Shown: positions 17,624 through 26,597, counted from the stretch's first letter. The stretch is DNA of 64,000 nucleotides from an uncultured Hyphomicrobiales bacterium (GCA_903878085.1 CAIRGJ010000062.1:62001-126000); one strand, 5' to 3'. The notes: generated by a model not told the origin, from the letters alone. Made by a program: numbers and translations.

Positions 17624-19609
17624 ATGACCGAGTACCCGGCGCCAGGCCGCGAGGCCGATCTGATTTCACGCGTGCGCGCGGCGGCGCGCCAGGAGCAGTT
17701 TCTCGACGTGGTTTCCGCCGATGAAGCCCGCGCCCGATTTATCGCTCACATCGATATGGCGCCGCTCGGCGACGAGACCGTGTTGCTGAGCGATGCGCTG
17801 GGCCGCGTGCTGGCGCATGATGTGGTGGCGGCGGTCGACGCGCCGCCGTTCGACCGCTCCAATGTCGACGGCTTCGCGCTACGCGCCGCCGATACGCTCG
17901 GCGCCGGCGATGTCGCGCCGAAGATTTTTACGCTCAACGGCGAAGTGATCGCCTGCGGTCATGCCCCGGCGCTGGAAGTAGAGTCCGGCACAGCGACGAC
18001 GATTGCGACCGGCGGCGTCATTCCGCGCGGCGCCGACGCAGTGGTGATGATCGAACAGACCGAACTGATTGGCGATGACCCACCGCGCATTGAGTTGCGC
18101 CGCGCCGCGGCGCCCGGTCAGTTCGTCTCCTACGCCGGTTCCGACATCGCGCGGGGCGAAACCTTGCTCAGGCGCGGCGCGCGCATCGGCTCACGCGAAA
18201 TCGGCATGCTGGCGGCGAGCGGATTGGCGCATATCGACGTGGTGCGGCGGCCGAAGGTCGCGGTGCTGTCCACCGGCGACGAACTGGTCGAGCCGGGCAA
18301 GCAGCTTCGGCCGGCCAGCGTCTACGACAGCAATGGCGCCATCATCGCCGCCGCGGTTTCGGAAGCCGGTGGCGTGCCGCTGGCGATGGGTGCATTTCCC
18401 GATGACGCCGCGGCGCTGGAAGAGGCGGTGCGCGAGGCGCTGGCGGCGAGCGACATGGTGGTGCTGTCGGGCGGCACCTCGAAAGGCGCCGGCGATCTGT
18501 CGCACGCCATCGTGTCGCGGCTGGGGCGGCCGGGCATCCTCGTGCATGGCGTCGCGCTCAAGCCGGGCAAGCCGCTCTGCCTCGGCGTCATCGACAAGAA
18601 GCCGATCGTGGTGCTGCCGGGCTTTCCGACCTCGGCGATCTTCACGTTCCACGCTTTCGTCGCGCCGGTGATCCGCGCGCTGGCCGGTTTGCCACCGGAA
18701 GCGGCCGAAACTGTGCACGCGCGCGTGCCGGTGCGCATCGCGTCTGAGTTGGGCCGCAAGGAATTCGTGCTGGTGTCGCTGATCGACAGCGAGCAAGGCG
18801 TCATCGCGTTTCCGACCGGCAAAGGTTCCGGCTCGGTGACCAGCTTCTCGCAGGCCGACGGCTTTCTTGAAATCGACGCGCTGGCGTCGTCGCTCGATGC
18901 CGATAGCGACGTGCAGGTGACGTTGATCGGTAGCGCCGCGCAGGCGCCCGACCTGGTCATTATGGGTAGCCACGATGTGGCGCTCGATGTGGTGGTCGGC
19001 AGCCTGGCCGAGCGCGGCTTTTCGGCGCGCACGCTGGCGGTCGGCAGTCTCGGCGGCGTCGCAGCCGCCGGCCGCGGCGAATGCGACATTGCGCCGGTGC
19101 ATCTGATCGATCCGGCGAGCGGACAATATAATGTGCATCTGGTGTCGCCCGGCCTGACGCTGGTGCCGGGCTGGCGGCGCATGCAGGGCGTGCTGTTCCG
19201 CTTGGGCGACAAGCGCTTCGAGGGCCGTACGGCGCGGGAGGCGCTGGCCGCGATCGTCGCCGATCCGGCCGCGCTGATGGTCAACCGCAATGCCGGCGCT
19301 GGCACCCGGGTGCTGATCGATAGTCTGCTGGCCGGCGCGCGCCCGCCCGGTTACGCCAACCAGCCGAAGTCGCACAACGCGGTGGCGGCGGCGATCGCGC
19401 AGGGCCGCGCCGACTGGGGCGTCGCCATCGAGCCGGTGGCCAGGCTCTACGGCCTCGGCTTCCTGGAACTGGCGTCCGAGCACTACGATTTCCTAGTGGT
19501 CGAAAGCCGCCGCGACCGGCCAGCGGTGCAGGCCTTCTTCGCCGCACTACGCGACGAGACAACGCGCCAACGCATTCGCGCGCTCGGTATGCAGCCAGCC
19601 GATGACTAG
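17624..19609 (+). CDS. MoeA-like molybdotransferase fused to a periplasmic-binding-protein-like domain
   Basis: A 661-residue fusion. Residues about 20-430 match MoeA, which inserts molybdenum into adenylylated molybdopterin: PPFDRSNVDGFA near 80, STGDELVEPG near 217 and GGTSKGAGD near 283. Residues about 440-661 are a PBP-like (PF12727-type) domain starting VIMGSHDVALDVV, with MVNRNAGAGTRVLID near 550 and SHNAVAAAIAQGRADWG near 585. The same fusion occurs in archaeal and some bacterial MoeA paralogues and is often linked to molybdo- or tungstoenzymes. No signal peptide, so the PBP-like domain is cytoplasmic and may sense or hold molybdate/tungstate or a cofactor. It precedes the formate dehydrogenase locus, which fits a dedicated cofactor role. 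Confidence 0.88.
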   Translation: MTEYPAPGREADLISRVRAAARQEQFLDVVSADEARARFIAHIDMAPLGDETVLLSDALGRVLAHDVVAAVDAPPFDRSNVDGFALRAADTLGAGDVAPKIFTLNGEVIACGHAPALEVESGTATTIATGGVIPRGADAVVMIEQTELIGDDPPRIELRRAAAPGQFVSYAGSDIARGETLLRRGARIGSREIGMLAASGLAHIDVVRRPKVAVLSTGDELVEPGKQLRPASVYDSNGAIIAAAVSEAGGVPLAMGAFPDDAAALEEAVREALAASDMVVLSGGTSKGAGDLSHAIVSRLGRPGILVHGVALKPGKPLCLGVIDKKPIVVLPGFPTSAIFTFHAFVAPVIRALAGLPPEAAETVHARVPVRIASELGRKEFVLVSLIDSEQGVIAFPTGKGSGSVTSFSQADGFLEIDALASSLDADSDVQVTLIGSAAQAPDLVIMGSHDVALDVVVGSLAERGFSARTLAVGSLGGVAAAGRGECDIAPVHLIDPASGQYNVHLVSPGLTLVPGWRRMQGVLFRLGDKRFEGRTAREALAAIVADPAALMVNRNAGAGTRVLIDSLLAGARPPGYANQPKSHNAVAAAIAQGRADWGVAIEPVARLYGLGFLELASEHYDFLVVESRRDRPAVQAFFAALRDETTRQRIRALGMQPADD

Positions 19610-20879
19610 GTGCCTGCGCGCATTATTGTTGCTGCTGCCGTTCGCGTTCGGTCCGGCACATGCTCAGTTGCGCGGCCACGGCGGCCCGGTGCGCGCGCTG
19701 GCGATTTCACCGGACGGCAAGACCGCGCTGTCCGGCAGTTTCGATTCATCGGCGATCCGATGGTCGCTCGAGCGCAACGCCGCCGAGCAGGTGCTGCGCT
19801 TCCACGGTAGCGCGGTGAATGCGGTTGCGATTCTGCCGGATGGCCGGCTGGTGACCGGCGGCGAAGACGGCAAGATCGCGCTCTGGAAGTCGGGCGCGGC
19901 CGAACCGCTCAAGCAGTTTGAGGGTCATACCGCGCCGATCGTCTCCCTCGCGGTATCGCCCGATGGCAAAATGATCGCGTCGGCGTCGTGGGATCGCACG
20001 GTACGCGTTTGGCCGGTCGATGGCGGCCCACCCTTGCTGCTCGAAGGCCACCAGCAGAACGTCAATGGCGTCGTCTTCATGCCGGACGGCAAGGCCGTGG
20101 TCAGCGTGAGCCACGATCCGCAAATCCGCATTTGGCCGCTTAATGGCGGGCCTGCGACCATCGTGACGTTGGCGACGCCGCTGAATTCCGTCACCGTCGC
20201 ATCCGATGGCGAGATCGCCGTCGGCGGCGCCGACGGCAAAGTCTATTTCTATTCGGCGCAGGGCGAGCCGCGCGGCGAAGTCGAGACCGCGCCGACGCCG
20301 ATCATCGCGGTGACGGTGTCGCCTGACGGCAAGCGGGTTGCCGCCGCCAGCATTCGCGGCTCGGTGGCGATCATCGATCGCGCGTCCCGCAAGCTCGAAC
20401 ACACGCTGGTCGGCCCCGGCCTGCCGGTGTGGTCGTTGGCGTTCTTTTCCGATAGCCGCACATTATTGACCGGCGGCGCCGACCGCATGATCCGCCGCTG
20501 GGACGCCGCGAGCGGCGATCCGATTGATGCTGTGGTGGTCGGTGCGCCGAACGATCCGCTGGCCGTTTATGCCGGCGATCCGGGCGCGCAAGTCTACCGA
20601 GCCTGCATCTCCTGCCACGCGCTGACGCCCGACGAGGGCGAGAAGGCCGGTCCCAGCCTTGCTGGAATTTTCGGCCGCAAGATCGCAACGTTGCCGGGCT
20701 ACCGTTATTCCGACGCGCTTAAACGCATGGATATCGTGTGGACGCCGGAGACGGTGGCGAAGATGTTCGAGGTCGGGCCGTCGGTCTACACGCCTGGCAC
20801 CAAGATGCCGGAACAGACCATCGGTTCGGCTGACGATCGCAAGGCGCTGGTGGAGTTTCTCGGCAAGGCGACGAGATAA
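19602..20879 (+). CDS. Exported WD40-repeat protein with C-terminal cytochrome c domain
   Basis: A 425-residue protein with a Sec signal peptide (LRALLLLLPFAFGPAHA, cleavage near residue 21). Residues about 22-315 hold seven WD40-like blades with recurring LAISPDGK and IRxW units. The C-terminal 100 residues are a class I cytochrome c with heme motif CISCH (335-339), GPSLAGIFGR and a distal Met in GTKMPEQ. It overlaps the moeA-like stop by 8 nt. A periplasmic electron-transfer role next to formate dehydrogenase is plausible: the beta-propeller could dock a partner. Similar propeller-cytochrome fusions are known, but I do not know a characterised function for this one. Confidence 0.88.
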   Translation: MTRCLRALLLLLPFAFGPAHAQLRGHGGPVRALAISPDGKTALSGSFDSSAIRWSLERNAAEQVLRFHGSAVNAVAILPDGRLVTGGEDGKIALWKSGAAEPLKQFEGHTAPIVSLAVSPDGKMIASASWDRTVRVWPVDGGPPLLLEGHQQNVNGVVFMPDGKAVVSVSHDPQIRIWPLNGGPATIVTLATPLNSVTVASDGEIAVGGADGKVYFYSAQGEPRGEVETAPTPIIAVTVSPDGKRVAAASIRGSVAIIDRASRKLEHTLVGPGLPVWSLAFFSDSRTLLTGGADRMIRRWDAASGDPIDAVVVGAPNDPLAVYAGDPGAQVYRACISCHALTPDEGEKAGPSLAGIFGRKIATLPGYRYSDALKRMDIVWTPETVAKMFEVGPSVYTPGTKMPEQTIGSADDRKALVEFLGKATR

Positions 20880-20892
20880 CGATGCGAAGCGA

Positions 20893-22920
20893 TTAACTCT
20901 CGCCCTTCTGCTCGCGCTCGCGCAGATAGTCGTCGGTGGTGCGCACCGGTGGACGCGGCGTGGTGGCGAACGGGTCGAAATTTTCCTTTGCCATCGCGCT
21001 GACACGGCAATCCGCGCACATCCGGATGACGTCGAGCCGTTTCTTGGAGTCCTTGAACATCCAGTGCTGGCCTTCGAGCTTGGCGATCACGCGCTCGATG
21101 GTGCTTTTGACTCCGAACGGCGTGTTGCAACTGATGCAGAGAAACGGCTCTTCTTGCTTGATGATCCGGTTCATCGCGGTGGCGGCGAGGAAATTGATTT
21201 GCGGCGTCAGGCTGATCACCTTCTCGGGGCAGGTCGCCTTGCACAGTCCGCATTGCACGCAGGCATCTTCCGCGAAACGCAGCATCGGCCGCTCGGGGTC
21301 GGCCGACAGCGCGCCGGTCGGGCAGGCCGACACGCAGGCCAGACACAGCGTACAACCTTCGACATTCACATCGATCGTGCCGAACGGTGCGCCGTCCGGC
21401 AGCGCCACGACATTGACCGGTGCCGGCGCCACCGCATGCATCTCGCGCAGCGCCAGCCGCATCACGTCGCGCTTGCCGCCGATGGCGGAGAAGGTGGCGG
21501 GCTTTGCGGCGCCATCCATCGGCGCCACAGCCCGCAAGGCGCTGCCAAGCGCGTCCGGGTCGTCGGTCTCAATGGTCGCGATACGCGCGCCGTCAAAGCC
21601 AAGCCCTGCGAGGATCGGCTCCGCCAGCGCGATGGTCTTGGCAAGGCCGGCGACATCGTGGCGCGGTTTGGCGCGAAGGAGAAACCGCACTGCCGATGCA
21701 CCATAGGCAAATGACGCGGCCACGGCTTCCAAGCCAACCTGGGTGACTTCGTTGATCTGCACCGGCAACACATTTGCCGGCAGTCCATCGCCGTGACGCG
21801 CCAGCGCATGGATCAATTCGCCGCCGTGCTCGGCATCATAGAACATCACCACCGCGCGCTTGCCACCGGCTTCGCGGTAGGCGCCAAGCAGCGCGCGCAA
21901 TGTGCGCAGCAGCGAGTCGGCCGGCGGCAACGCATAAGTCGCGGCGCCGGTCGGACAGGCGGCGGCGCATTGGCCGCAGCCGGCGCAGATTTGCGGATCG
22001 ATGATTACGTGGTCGCCGTTGGGCGAAATCGCCCCGGTCGGGCACAGATCGAGACAGCGGCGGCAGCCGACGATCTTGGAACGCGAATGCGCGCACAGAT
22101 CCTCGGTGAAATTGATGTAGCGCGGCTTGTCGAAGGCGCCGGTCAAATCGCGCGCCTTAAGCACGGCGCGCAACACGGCCGCCGGATCGCCCGGATCGGC
22201 GCGCAGATAGCCGTCGCGCAGATCGGCGGCCGGGAACAGCGGTGCTCCGCCGGACAGATCGATCAGGATGTCGCAGCGCGACGTCGCGCCGTGGCGCGAA
22301 GCGCCAAACGTCAGCGCGCCGCGCGACGACGGATGCGGCGCGGCGAAATCGTCGACCGTCAGTTCGAACGCGCCGAGATGGCCCTTGGCCTGCCGGATGG
22401 TGCCCTTCACCACCGGGAATTCGGTGACGCGCAGCGGCGCGACGCCGGTCGGCTGCTTGATCAGCACGGTAAGGTCGAGATGCTCTTTCAAAAGATTGGC
22501 GGCTTCGATCACCCGCTCGTCCTTGCCGTAGAGCAGCGTGACGCCTTCGCTATTGAGCGTAACGTAAGATGCCTCGGGCACGGGCTCCGCCGCCGCTGCA
22601 ATCAGCGCCGCCATCTTCGGCCCGGCAGCCTGGGCGTCCTTCGCCCACCCGGCGTTCTCGCGAATGTTGACGAAAGTAATCGCTCCGGCGCCCTCGATCT
22701 CTTGCGCAACCTCGGTGAAGAGCGGCGCTTCCTGCGTGCAGGCAACCGCCAACGGCTCGCCACCGGCGGCAATTTTACGAAACCGATCCAGCTCGGCGCG
22801 ACAAAGCTCGCGGCCTTCGACCACCACGGCATCGCGGCAAGCGCGGCGCACCGCCTGGCCGTCGAGCGGCATGGTGTCTTCACAGGAGCAGATCAGAACA
22901 TTACGCGGCCTGTCGGCCAT
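20893..22920 (-). CDS. Multi-[4Fe-4S] ferredoxin-type protein of formate dehydrogenase locus
   Basis: A 675-residue soluble iron-sulfur protein. An N-terminal part of about 250 residues is without clear homology to me. A ferredoxin module near 285-330 has an unusual first Cys set (C-x9-C-x2-C-x3-CP) and a standard CAGCGQCAAACP. A middle domain resembles the MvhD/HdrA-associated fold (VVMFYDAEHGGELI). A second module has CTLCLACVSACP and CVQCGLCKATCP. Near the C-terminus lie CISC and CADC pairs. The start is the ATG at 22918-22920, giving MADRPRNVLICSCED; a far longer in-frame extension overlaps the divergent gene and is rejected. It is divergent from the accessory block by 150 nt. Electron transfer or cluster delivery for formate dehydrogenase is inferred. 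Confidence 0.85.
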   Translation of the reverse strand: MADRPRNVLICSCEDTMPLDGQAVRRACRDAVVVEGRELCRAELDRFRKIAAGGEPLAVACTQEAPLFTEVAQEIEGAGAITFVNIRENAGWAKDAQAAGPKMAALIAAAAEPVPEASYVTLNSEGVTLLYGKDERVIEAANLLKEHLDLTVLIKQPTGVAPLRVTEFPVVKGTIRQAKGHLGAFELTVDDFAAPHPSSRGALTFGASRHGATSRCDILIDLSGGAPLFPAADLRDGYLRADPGDPAAVLRAVLKARDLTGAFDKPRYINFTEDLCAHSRSKIVGCRRCLDLCPTGAISPNGDHVIIDPQICAGCGQCAAACPTGAATYALPPADSLLRTLRALLGAYREAGGKRAVVMFYDAEHGGELIHALARHGDGLPANVLPVQINEVTQVGLEAVAASFAYGASAVRFLLRAKPRHDVAGLAKTIALAEPILAGLGFDGARIATIETDDPDALGSALRAVAPMDGAAKPATFSAIGGKRDVMRLALREMHAVAPAPVNVVALPDGAPFGTIDVNVEGCTLCLACVSACPTGALSADPERPMLRFAEDACVQCGLCKATCPEKVISLTPQINFLAATAMNRIIKQEEPFLCISCNTPFGVKSTIERVIAKLEGQHWMFKDSKKRLDVIRMCADCRVSAMAKENFDPFATTPRPPVRTTDDYLREREQKGES

Positions 22921-23070
22921 GGGCTCTCTAACCTTTCGCAGTGCAACCCAGGTTCGGCGAATGCCGCTACGGCATATTGGCCGCTGATCCGGCACGGCCA
23001 CGGGACTGGCCTCTGGACCTTCTGAGGCGTAACTATAGATATTCCAATGAGCAAGTAACAGTGAGGATCG

Positions 23071-23832
23071 ATGCCCGAGGAAGCGCGCACGCGAAGGATG
23101 ACGCCATCGGCGCCGGAACTCTCGCTGCCGTCGCTGTTCACTCCGGTGCGTCTGCGCGAAGTGGGCGACGCCTTCGCACATGCAACATCGATTGCGGCCG
23201 ATCAGGGCGCAGGCACTTTGGTCTATGTCGGACGCTTCGATCTCGCCGAGTTCGCCTTGGTGCTGGAACCGGCGGAGCCGCTGCGCCAGGCGCGCCGCGC
23301 CTTCTATGCCGGCATGGTGGCGCTGGCCGATGCGTTGTCCGCCCACGCCTTGCCCGAGACCACCATCACCATCGACTGGCCCGACGCGGTTGCGGTCAAT
23401 TACGGTCTGGTGGGCGGCGGACGGTTGGGCTGGCCGCAGGGCATAAGCGAAGATCAGACGCCGCCCTGGCTGGTGTTCGGCGCCATGATCCGCACGGTGT
23501 CCGTGACCGGCGCCGAGCCGGGCCTTAATCCGCTTTCCACCGCGCTGGAGGAGGAAGGCTTCACCGAGACGATGTCGATTGAGGTGATCGAGAGCTTCGC
23601 GCGCCATTTCATGCTCGCTCTCGATTCCTGGCAGGAGTACGGCTTCGGCGCGGTGGCGAAAGATTATCTGGCGCGCATGCCCGCCGAAAAGGCCGTGCGC
23701 CGCGCTATCGACGACAATGGCGATCTGCTGATCAGCAGCATGGGCAAGGGTGAGGTCGAGCGCCAAGCGCTGCTTCCGCGGCTCGCGACGCCAAGCTGGC
23801 TCGATCCCCAAACAAGGGGCCCGCGCGCGTGA
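23071..23832 (+). CDS. Biotin/lipoate protein ligase-fold protein with degenerate active site
   Basis: A 253-residue protein resembling the BPL_LplA_LipB_2 family with a DUF4444-like C-terminal domain. The fold is recognisable from DQGAGTLVYVGRFDLAEFALVLEP and TITIDWPDAVAVNYGLVGGG, which line up with the GRGRRGR and KWPND...K-x-GGIL stretches of biotin ligases. Here the glycine/arginine loop reads GAGTLVY, KWPND reads DWPDA, and the lysine before GGG is missing. Canonical adenylation is therefore doubtful. GTGAGG lies upstream of the ATG. It overlaps the next gene by 4 nt and starts the plus-strand formate dehydrogenase operon. Confidence 0.75.
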   Translation: MPEEARTRRMTPSAPELSLPSLFTPVRLREVGDAFAHATSIAADQGAGTLVYVGRFDLAEFALVLEPAEPLRQARRAFYAGMVALADALSAHALPETTITIDWPDAVAVNYGLVGGGRLGWPQGISEDQTPPWLVFGAMIRTVSVTGAEPGLNPLSTALEEEGFTETMSIEVIESFARHFMLALDSWQEYGFGAVAKDYLARMPAEKAVRRAIDDNGDLLISSMGKGEVERQALLPRLATPSWLDPQTRGPRA

Positions 23833-24371
23833 AGCTGTTGCGCACCATCAGGCTCGATCCCTCGGACACGTTTGTGTTCGACAAGGCGGCCGAGCCCGGC
23901 GAATGGGCGGTGTCCGGTGCTTTCGTGTTTTGGGGCAGCGATCCGGCCGATTTGCAAGGCAAGGCACGCTCGGCGTTTCGCAGCGGATTTCTCGGCGTCG
24001 CGTCGCTCGGCTGGTCGACGCTGGTGCAGATCGTGGAGGCGAGCGAGGCCGACCGCGTAGCGCTGGTCGAGGCGCTGGTGCAAAGGCTCGTTGAGAATTT
24101 CGGCGCGCCCGATCTGGCCTCCGCCCGCGCCGCCGCCGAGGAAGAAGTGACCTTCGCCGAGTCGCTGTGCAGCGAGGCGCAGGATACCTTGGTGGCGGTG
24201 CATCGCGCCAACGAGGATGGCGCGGTGCATGAGACCTTCCGCACGCTGCGCCCGCGCAATGGCTCGAAGCCGCAGCGTGTGTTCTCGTTCTTCGAAGTGG
24301 AAGGCGATGACGACACGCAGCCGGCCGAATCCGTCGATCTGATCGGTATGGCCGGACGGGATCGCACATGA
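23829..24371 (+). CDS. DUF6505 family protein
   Basis: A 180-residue cytoplasmic protein without signal peptide or membrane segments. It opens MKLLRTIRLDPSDTFVFDKAAEPGEWAVSGAFVFW and has an acidic, Glu/Ala-rich middle and a C-terminal FSFFEVEGDDD stretch. I recognise it only as a conserved companion of formate dehydrogenase accessory genes in Bradyrhizobium-like genomes (DUF6505). It overlaps both neighbours by 4 nt, implying tight co-translation. No catalytic motif is visible. Confidence 0.75.
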   Translation: MKLLRTIRLDPSDTFVFDKAAEPGEWAVSGAFVFWGSDPADLQGKARSAFRSGFLGVASLGWSTLVQIVEASEADRVALVEALVQRLVENFGAPDLASARAAAEEEVTFAESLCSEAQDTLVAVHRANEDGAVHETFRTLRPRNGSKPQRVFSFFEVEGDDDTQPAESVDLIGMAGRDRT

Positions 24372-25375
24372 ACGACTTCTGGATTTCCAGCGGCCATCAT
24401 CTGCTCGACCGCGACGCGGGCGGCGGCCTGCTGCTGACCGACGATTTTCTCAAGGTCTACATGGCGCGGCCCGAGATCATTCCGCCGCCGGAAGCTTGCG
24501 CGGTCGAGCGCGCGCTATACGCCGCGCTGCTGGCCGATCCGCGCATGCCGGTGTCGGCGTCCGACATCGCAGGAATCGCCGATGCCGATGCGCGCGAGAA
24601 CTGGCAACTGCTGATCAAGTTCCGCGATCATCTGGTGCACCACAAGACGCTAGAAGCGGCCTATGTCGATCTGGTCAAACAGGGGCTGTCAAAAACGCCG
24701 TCGCTGTTCGTCAATCAGCTCGTACATTTGGTGATGCGCAACGCGCTCGACGGTGTCACCGATGCTCGCGTCGTGCGCGCCGGCGAAATGTTTTACCGCA
24801 CGCAACGCGTCACCATGCATGAAGGCTCGCTGATCGCGGCCGACGAGGAAAAGATCGGCGGCGCCAATCCGGCTTTGGTGTCGCCGCTGGTGTCCATGCT
24901 CGGCATTCCGGCCGAGGCGCATATCCACGTCATCAATGACGAGAACGCATCGGGTTATTGGGAGCGCAGCGATCGGTTCGACATGGCGATCGATCTGACC
25001 GCCGGCCGCGACGGACTGGTCGCGCTGGCGACTGCTATGCAACGCTGGATCGCGCATGTGCTCGGCGTCGACGTCACCATCGAACCGCTAACCGAAATGC
25101 GCGGCGTTAATCTCGCCTGGTATGTCGGGCTCGACGCCGACGCCACCAAGATCGGCGACAAGATGTGGAACGGCGAAGCGATCGATGACGCGGCGACGGC
25201 GCAAGTGATCGGGCTGTTCCAACTGACGTTCCGCGATCCGTCGCTCATGCTCGACCGCGTGCGCGGCGAGCCAGTCTATTTGATTTTGTCGATGACTGAA
25301 GACAAGCTGATCCGCATGAAGCCGCAAAACCTGATCGCGGGATTGCCGATCCGCCATCTGGAGGCCGTCGGATGA
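24368..25375 (+). CDS. DUF6352 family protein
   Basis: A 335-residue soluble protein starting MNDFWISSGHHLLDRDAGGGLLLTDDFLKVYMARPEI. A Trp-rich central region follows, with NAGEMFYRTQ-like and LGIPAEAHIHVINDENA segments, and the C-terminus has GEPVYLILSMTEDKLIRMKP. I know the family only as an uncharacterised gene beside molybdenum formate dehydrogenases. ATGA overlaps at both ends place it within the same coupled operon. Nothing in the sequence reveals a catalytic site; a structural or assembly role is a guess. Confidence 0.75.
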   Translation: MNDFWISSGHHLLDRDAGGGLLLTDDFLKVYMARPEIIPPPEACAVERALYAALLADPRMPVSASDIAGIADADARENWQLLIKFRDHLVHHKTLEAAYVDLVKQGLSKTPSLFVNQLVHLVMRNALDGVTDARVVRAGEMFYRTQRVTMHEGSLIAADEEKIGGANPALVSPLVSMLGIPAEAHIHVINDENASGYWERSDRFDMAIDLTAGRDGLVALATAMQRWIAHVLGVDVTIEPLTEMRGVNLAWYVGLDADATKIGDKMWNGEAIDDAATAQVIGLFQLTFRDPSLMLDRVRGEPVYLILSMTEDKLIRMKPQNLIAGLPIRHLEAVG

Positions 25376-25878
25376 GCGGTCCGCTCGTCAGCATTCCGGT
25401 TGGCGTCATTGTCGAGCGCAGCAAGGGCGCGACGCCGTGGGCGGAATTCTATTGGCGCGCGGTCAGCGTATTGCCCGGCCAGCCCGCCACTGCGGCATGG
25501 ACCAAGCTCAGCGACGACGGCGAGCGCATATCGTTTTATGCCGGCACCGCCGAGGTCCAGTTGTACCCAACCGAGACCGGCTTTTATCGCGACAATCTCC
25601 AGTCCGGCGCGCCCTCGTTTTGGGTAGCGCTGCGTCCGGTCGAAGCCGACCCGCCCTACATGGTGTCGGTGGTGACGGCGGATCCGAATGAAGGCGAAAG
25701 CCTCACCGAAACCGTAACCGATCTGGTCGAACAGGTGCCGATGCCGCTTACGATCCAACAGGTTGTCGCCGCTTTCGTCGCCGAGCATCATGTCGAGCAG
25801 CCTTTCGTCAAACGCAAGCGCGACCGCGCCGATCCCGAAGCGCTGGCGCGCCGCAGCCGCGGAGACGATTTCGAATGA
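25372..25878 (+). CDS. DUF3305 family protein
   Basis: A 168-residue protein opening MSGPLVSIPVGVIVERSKGATPWAEFYWRAVSVLPG, with a compact beta-rich core to about residue 110 (VQLYPTETGFYRDNL, PSFWVALRP) and a basic C-terminal tail (KRKRDRAD). DUF3305 proteins are found almost only beside DUF3306 and formate dehydrogenase genes. The basic tail of this protein and the acidic character of its DUF3306 neighbour could allow the two to pair; this is inference. It is coupled by 4-nt overlaps on both sides. Confidence 0.8.
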   Translation: MSGPLVSIPVGVIVERSKGATPWAEFYWRAVSVLPGQPATAAWTKLSDDGERISFYAGTAEVQLYPTETGFYRDNLQSGAPSFWVALRPVEADPPYMVSVVTADPNEGESLTETVTDLVEQVPMPLTIQQVVAAFVAEHHVEQPFVKRKRDRADPEALARRSRGDDFE

Positions 25879-26597
25879 GCGAGCCGGAAAATTTCCTGTC
25901 GCGCTGGTCGCGCCGCAAGCGGGAAATCGATGCGGAGCAGCCGCAGGCTGCGCCGGAAACGGCCGCGCAAGATTCTGCGCAAGAGCGAGCGCAAGACACC
26001 GCACAAGACACCGCGTCCACGGAGAAGTCCGCCGCCAATCCGGGGCCAGCATTACCGGAGCCGGTCTTCGATCCGGCCAGCCTGCCGCCCCTTGAGTCGA
26101 TCGGCGCTCAAACCGACATCACGGCCTTCCTGAAGGCCGGTGTCCCCAGCCAATTGCGGCTTGCGGCGCTTCGTCGCGCATGGCTGGCCGATCCGGCGAT
26201 TCGCGACTTCAAAGGCATGGCGGAATACGACTGGGACTTCACCGTGCCGGATAGCATGCGCGGCTTCGGCGAAATGGATCCCGGAACCGACGTCCAGAAA
26301 ATGCTGACGGAAATGTTCCCCGATGCTGCGAGCGCGCGTGAGAGAGTTGCGGAACTGACGAAACCTTCGGAGCAAATCACGCCATCGCAGCAGGAACCAA
26401 GTGGGCCGCCGGAACCGGACACAGCGCCCGCAGCTGAGGCGAAAGTCGAAAGCACGACAGCAACTCAAATCCAGACCGCCAAAAATAAAAATATGCTGCA
26501 GCGCGAAGAAAATATTGCAGCGCAAGATACAAAATCTGAGTCGGATGACCCGCAAATCAAACGTCGTCGCTCACAAGGTGGCGCGATGCCTCAATAG
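25875..26597 (+). CDS. DUF3306 family protein
   Basis: A 240-residue protein. It begins MSEPENFLSRWSRRKREID, the family hallmark (FLxRWSRRK), then a disordered Ala/Glu/Gln-rich linker. The conserved core at about 70-150 has LPPLESIGAQTDITAFLKAGVP, LRRAWLADPAIRDF and AEYDWDFTVPDSMRGFGEMDP. The tail is long and Lys/Gln-rich and looks disordered. The core can be compared with redox-partner or chaperone scaffolds, but no function is known to me. It ends the coupled run that began at 23071; a 91-nt gap precedes the torD-like gene. Confidence 0.82.
   Translation: MSEPENFLSRWSRRKREIDAEQPQAAPETAAQDSAQERAQDTAQDTASTEKSAANPGPALPEPVFDPASLPPLESIGAQTDITAFLKAGVPSQLRLAALRRAWLADPAIRDFKGMAEYDWDFTVPDSMRGFGEMDPGTDVQKMLTEMFPDAASARERVAELTKPSEQITPSQQEPSGPPEPDTAPAAEAKVESTTATQIQTAKNKNMLQREENIAAQDTKSESDDPQIKRRRSQGGAMPQ

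Noticed and set aside
22921-23811. In-frame N-terminal extension of the ferredoxin gene to 23811
   Set aside because: It lies antisense across the divergent ligase-fold gene and has low-complexity Arg/His-rich content. The ATG at 22920 gives a natural protein start.
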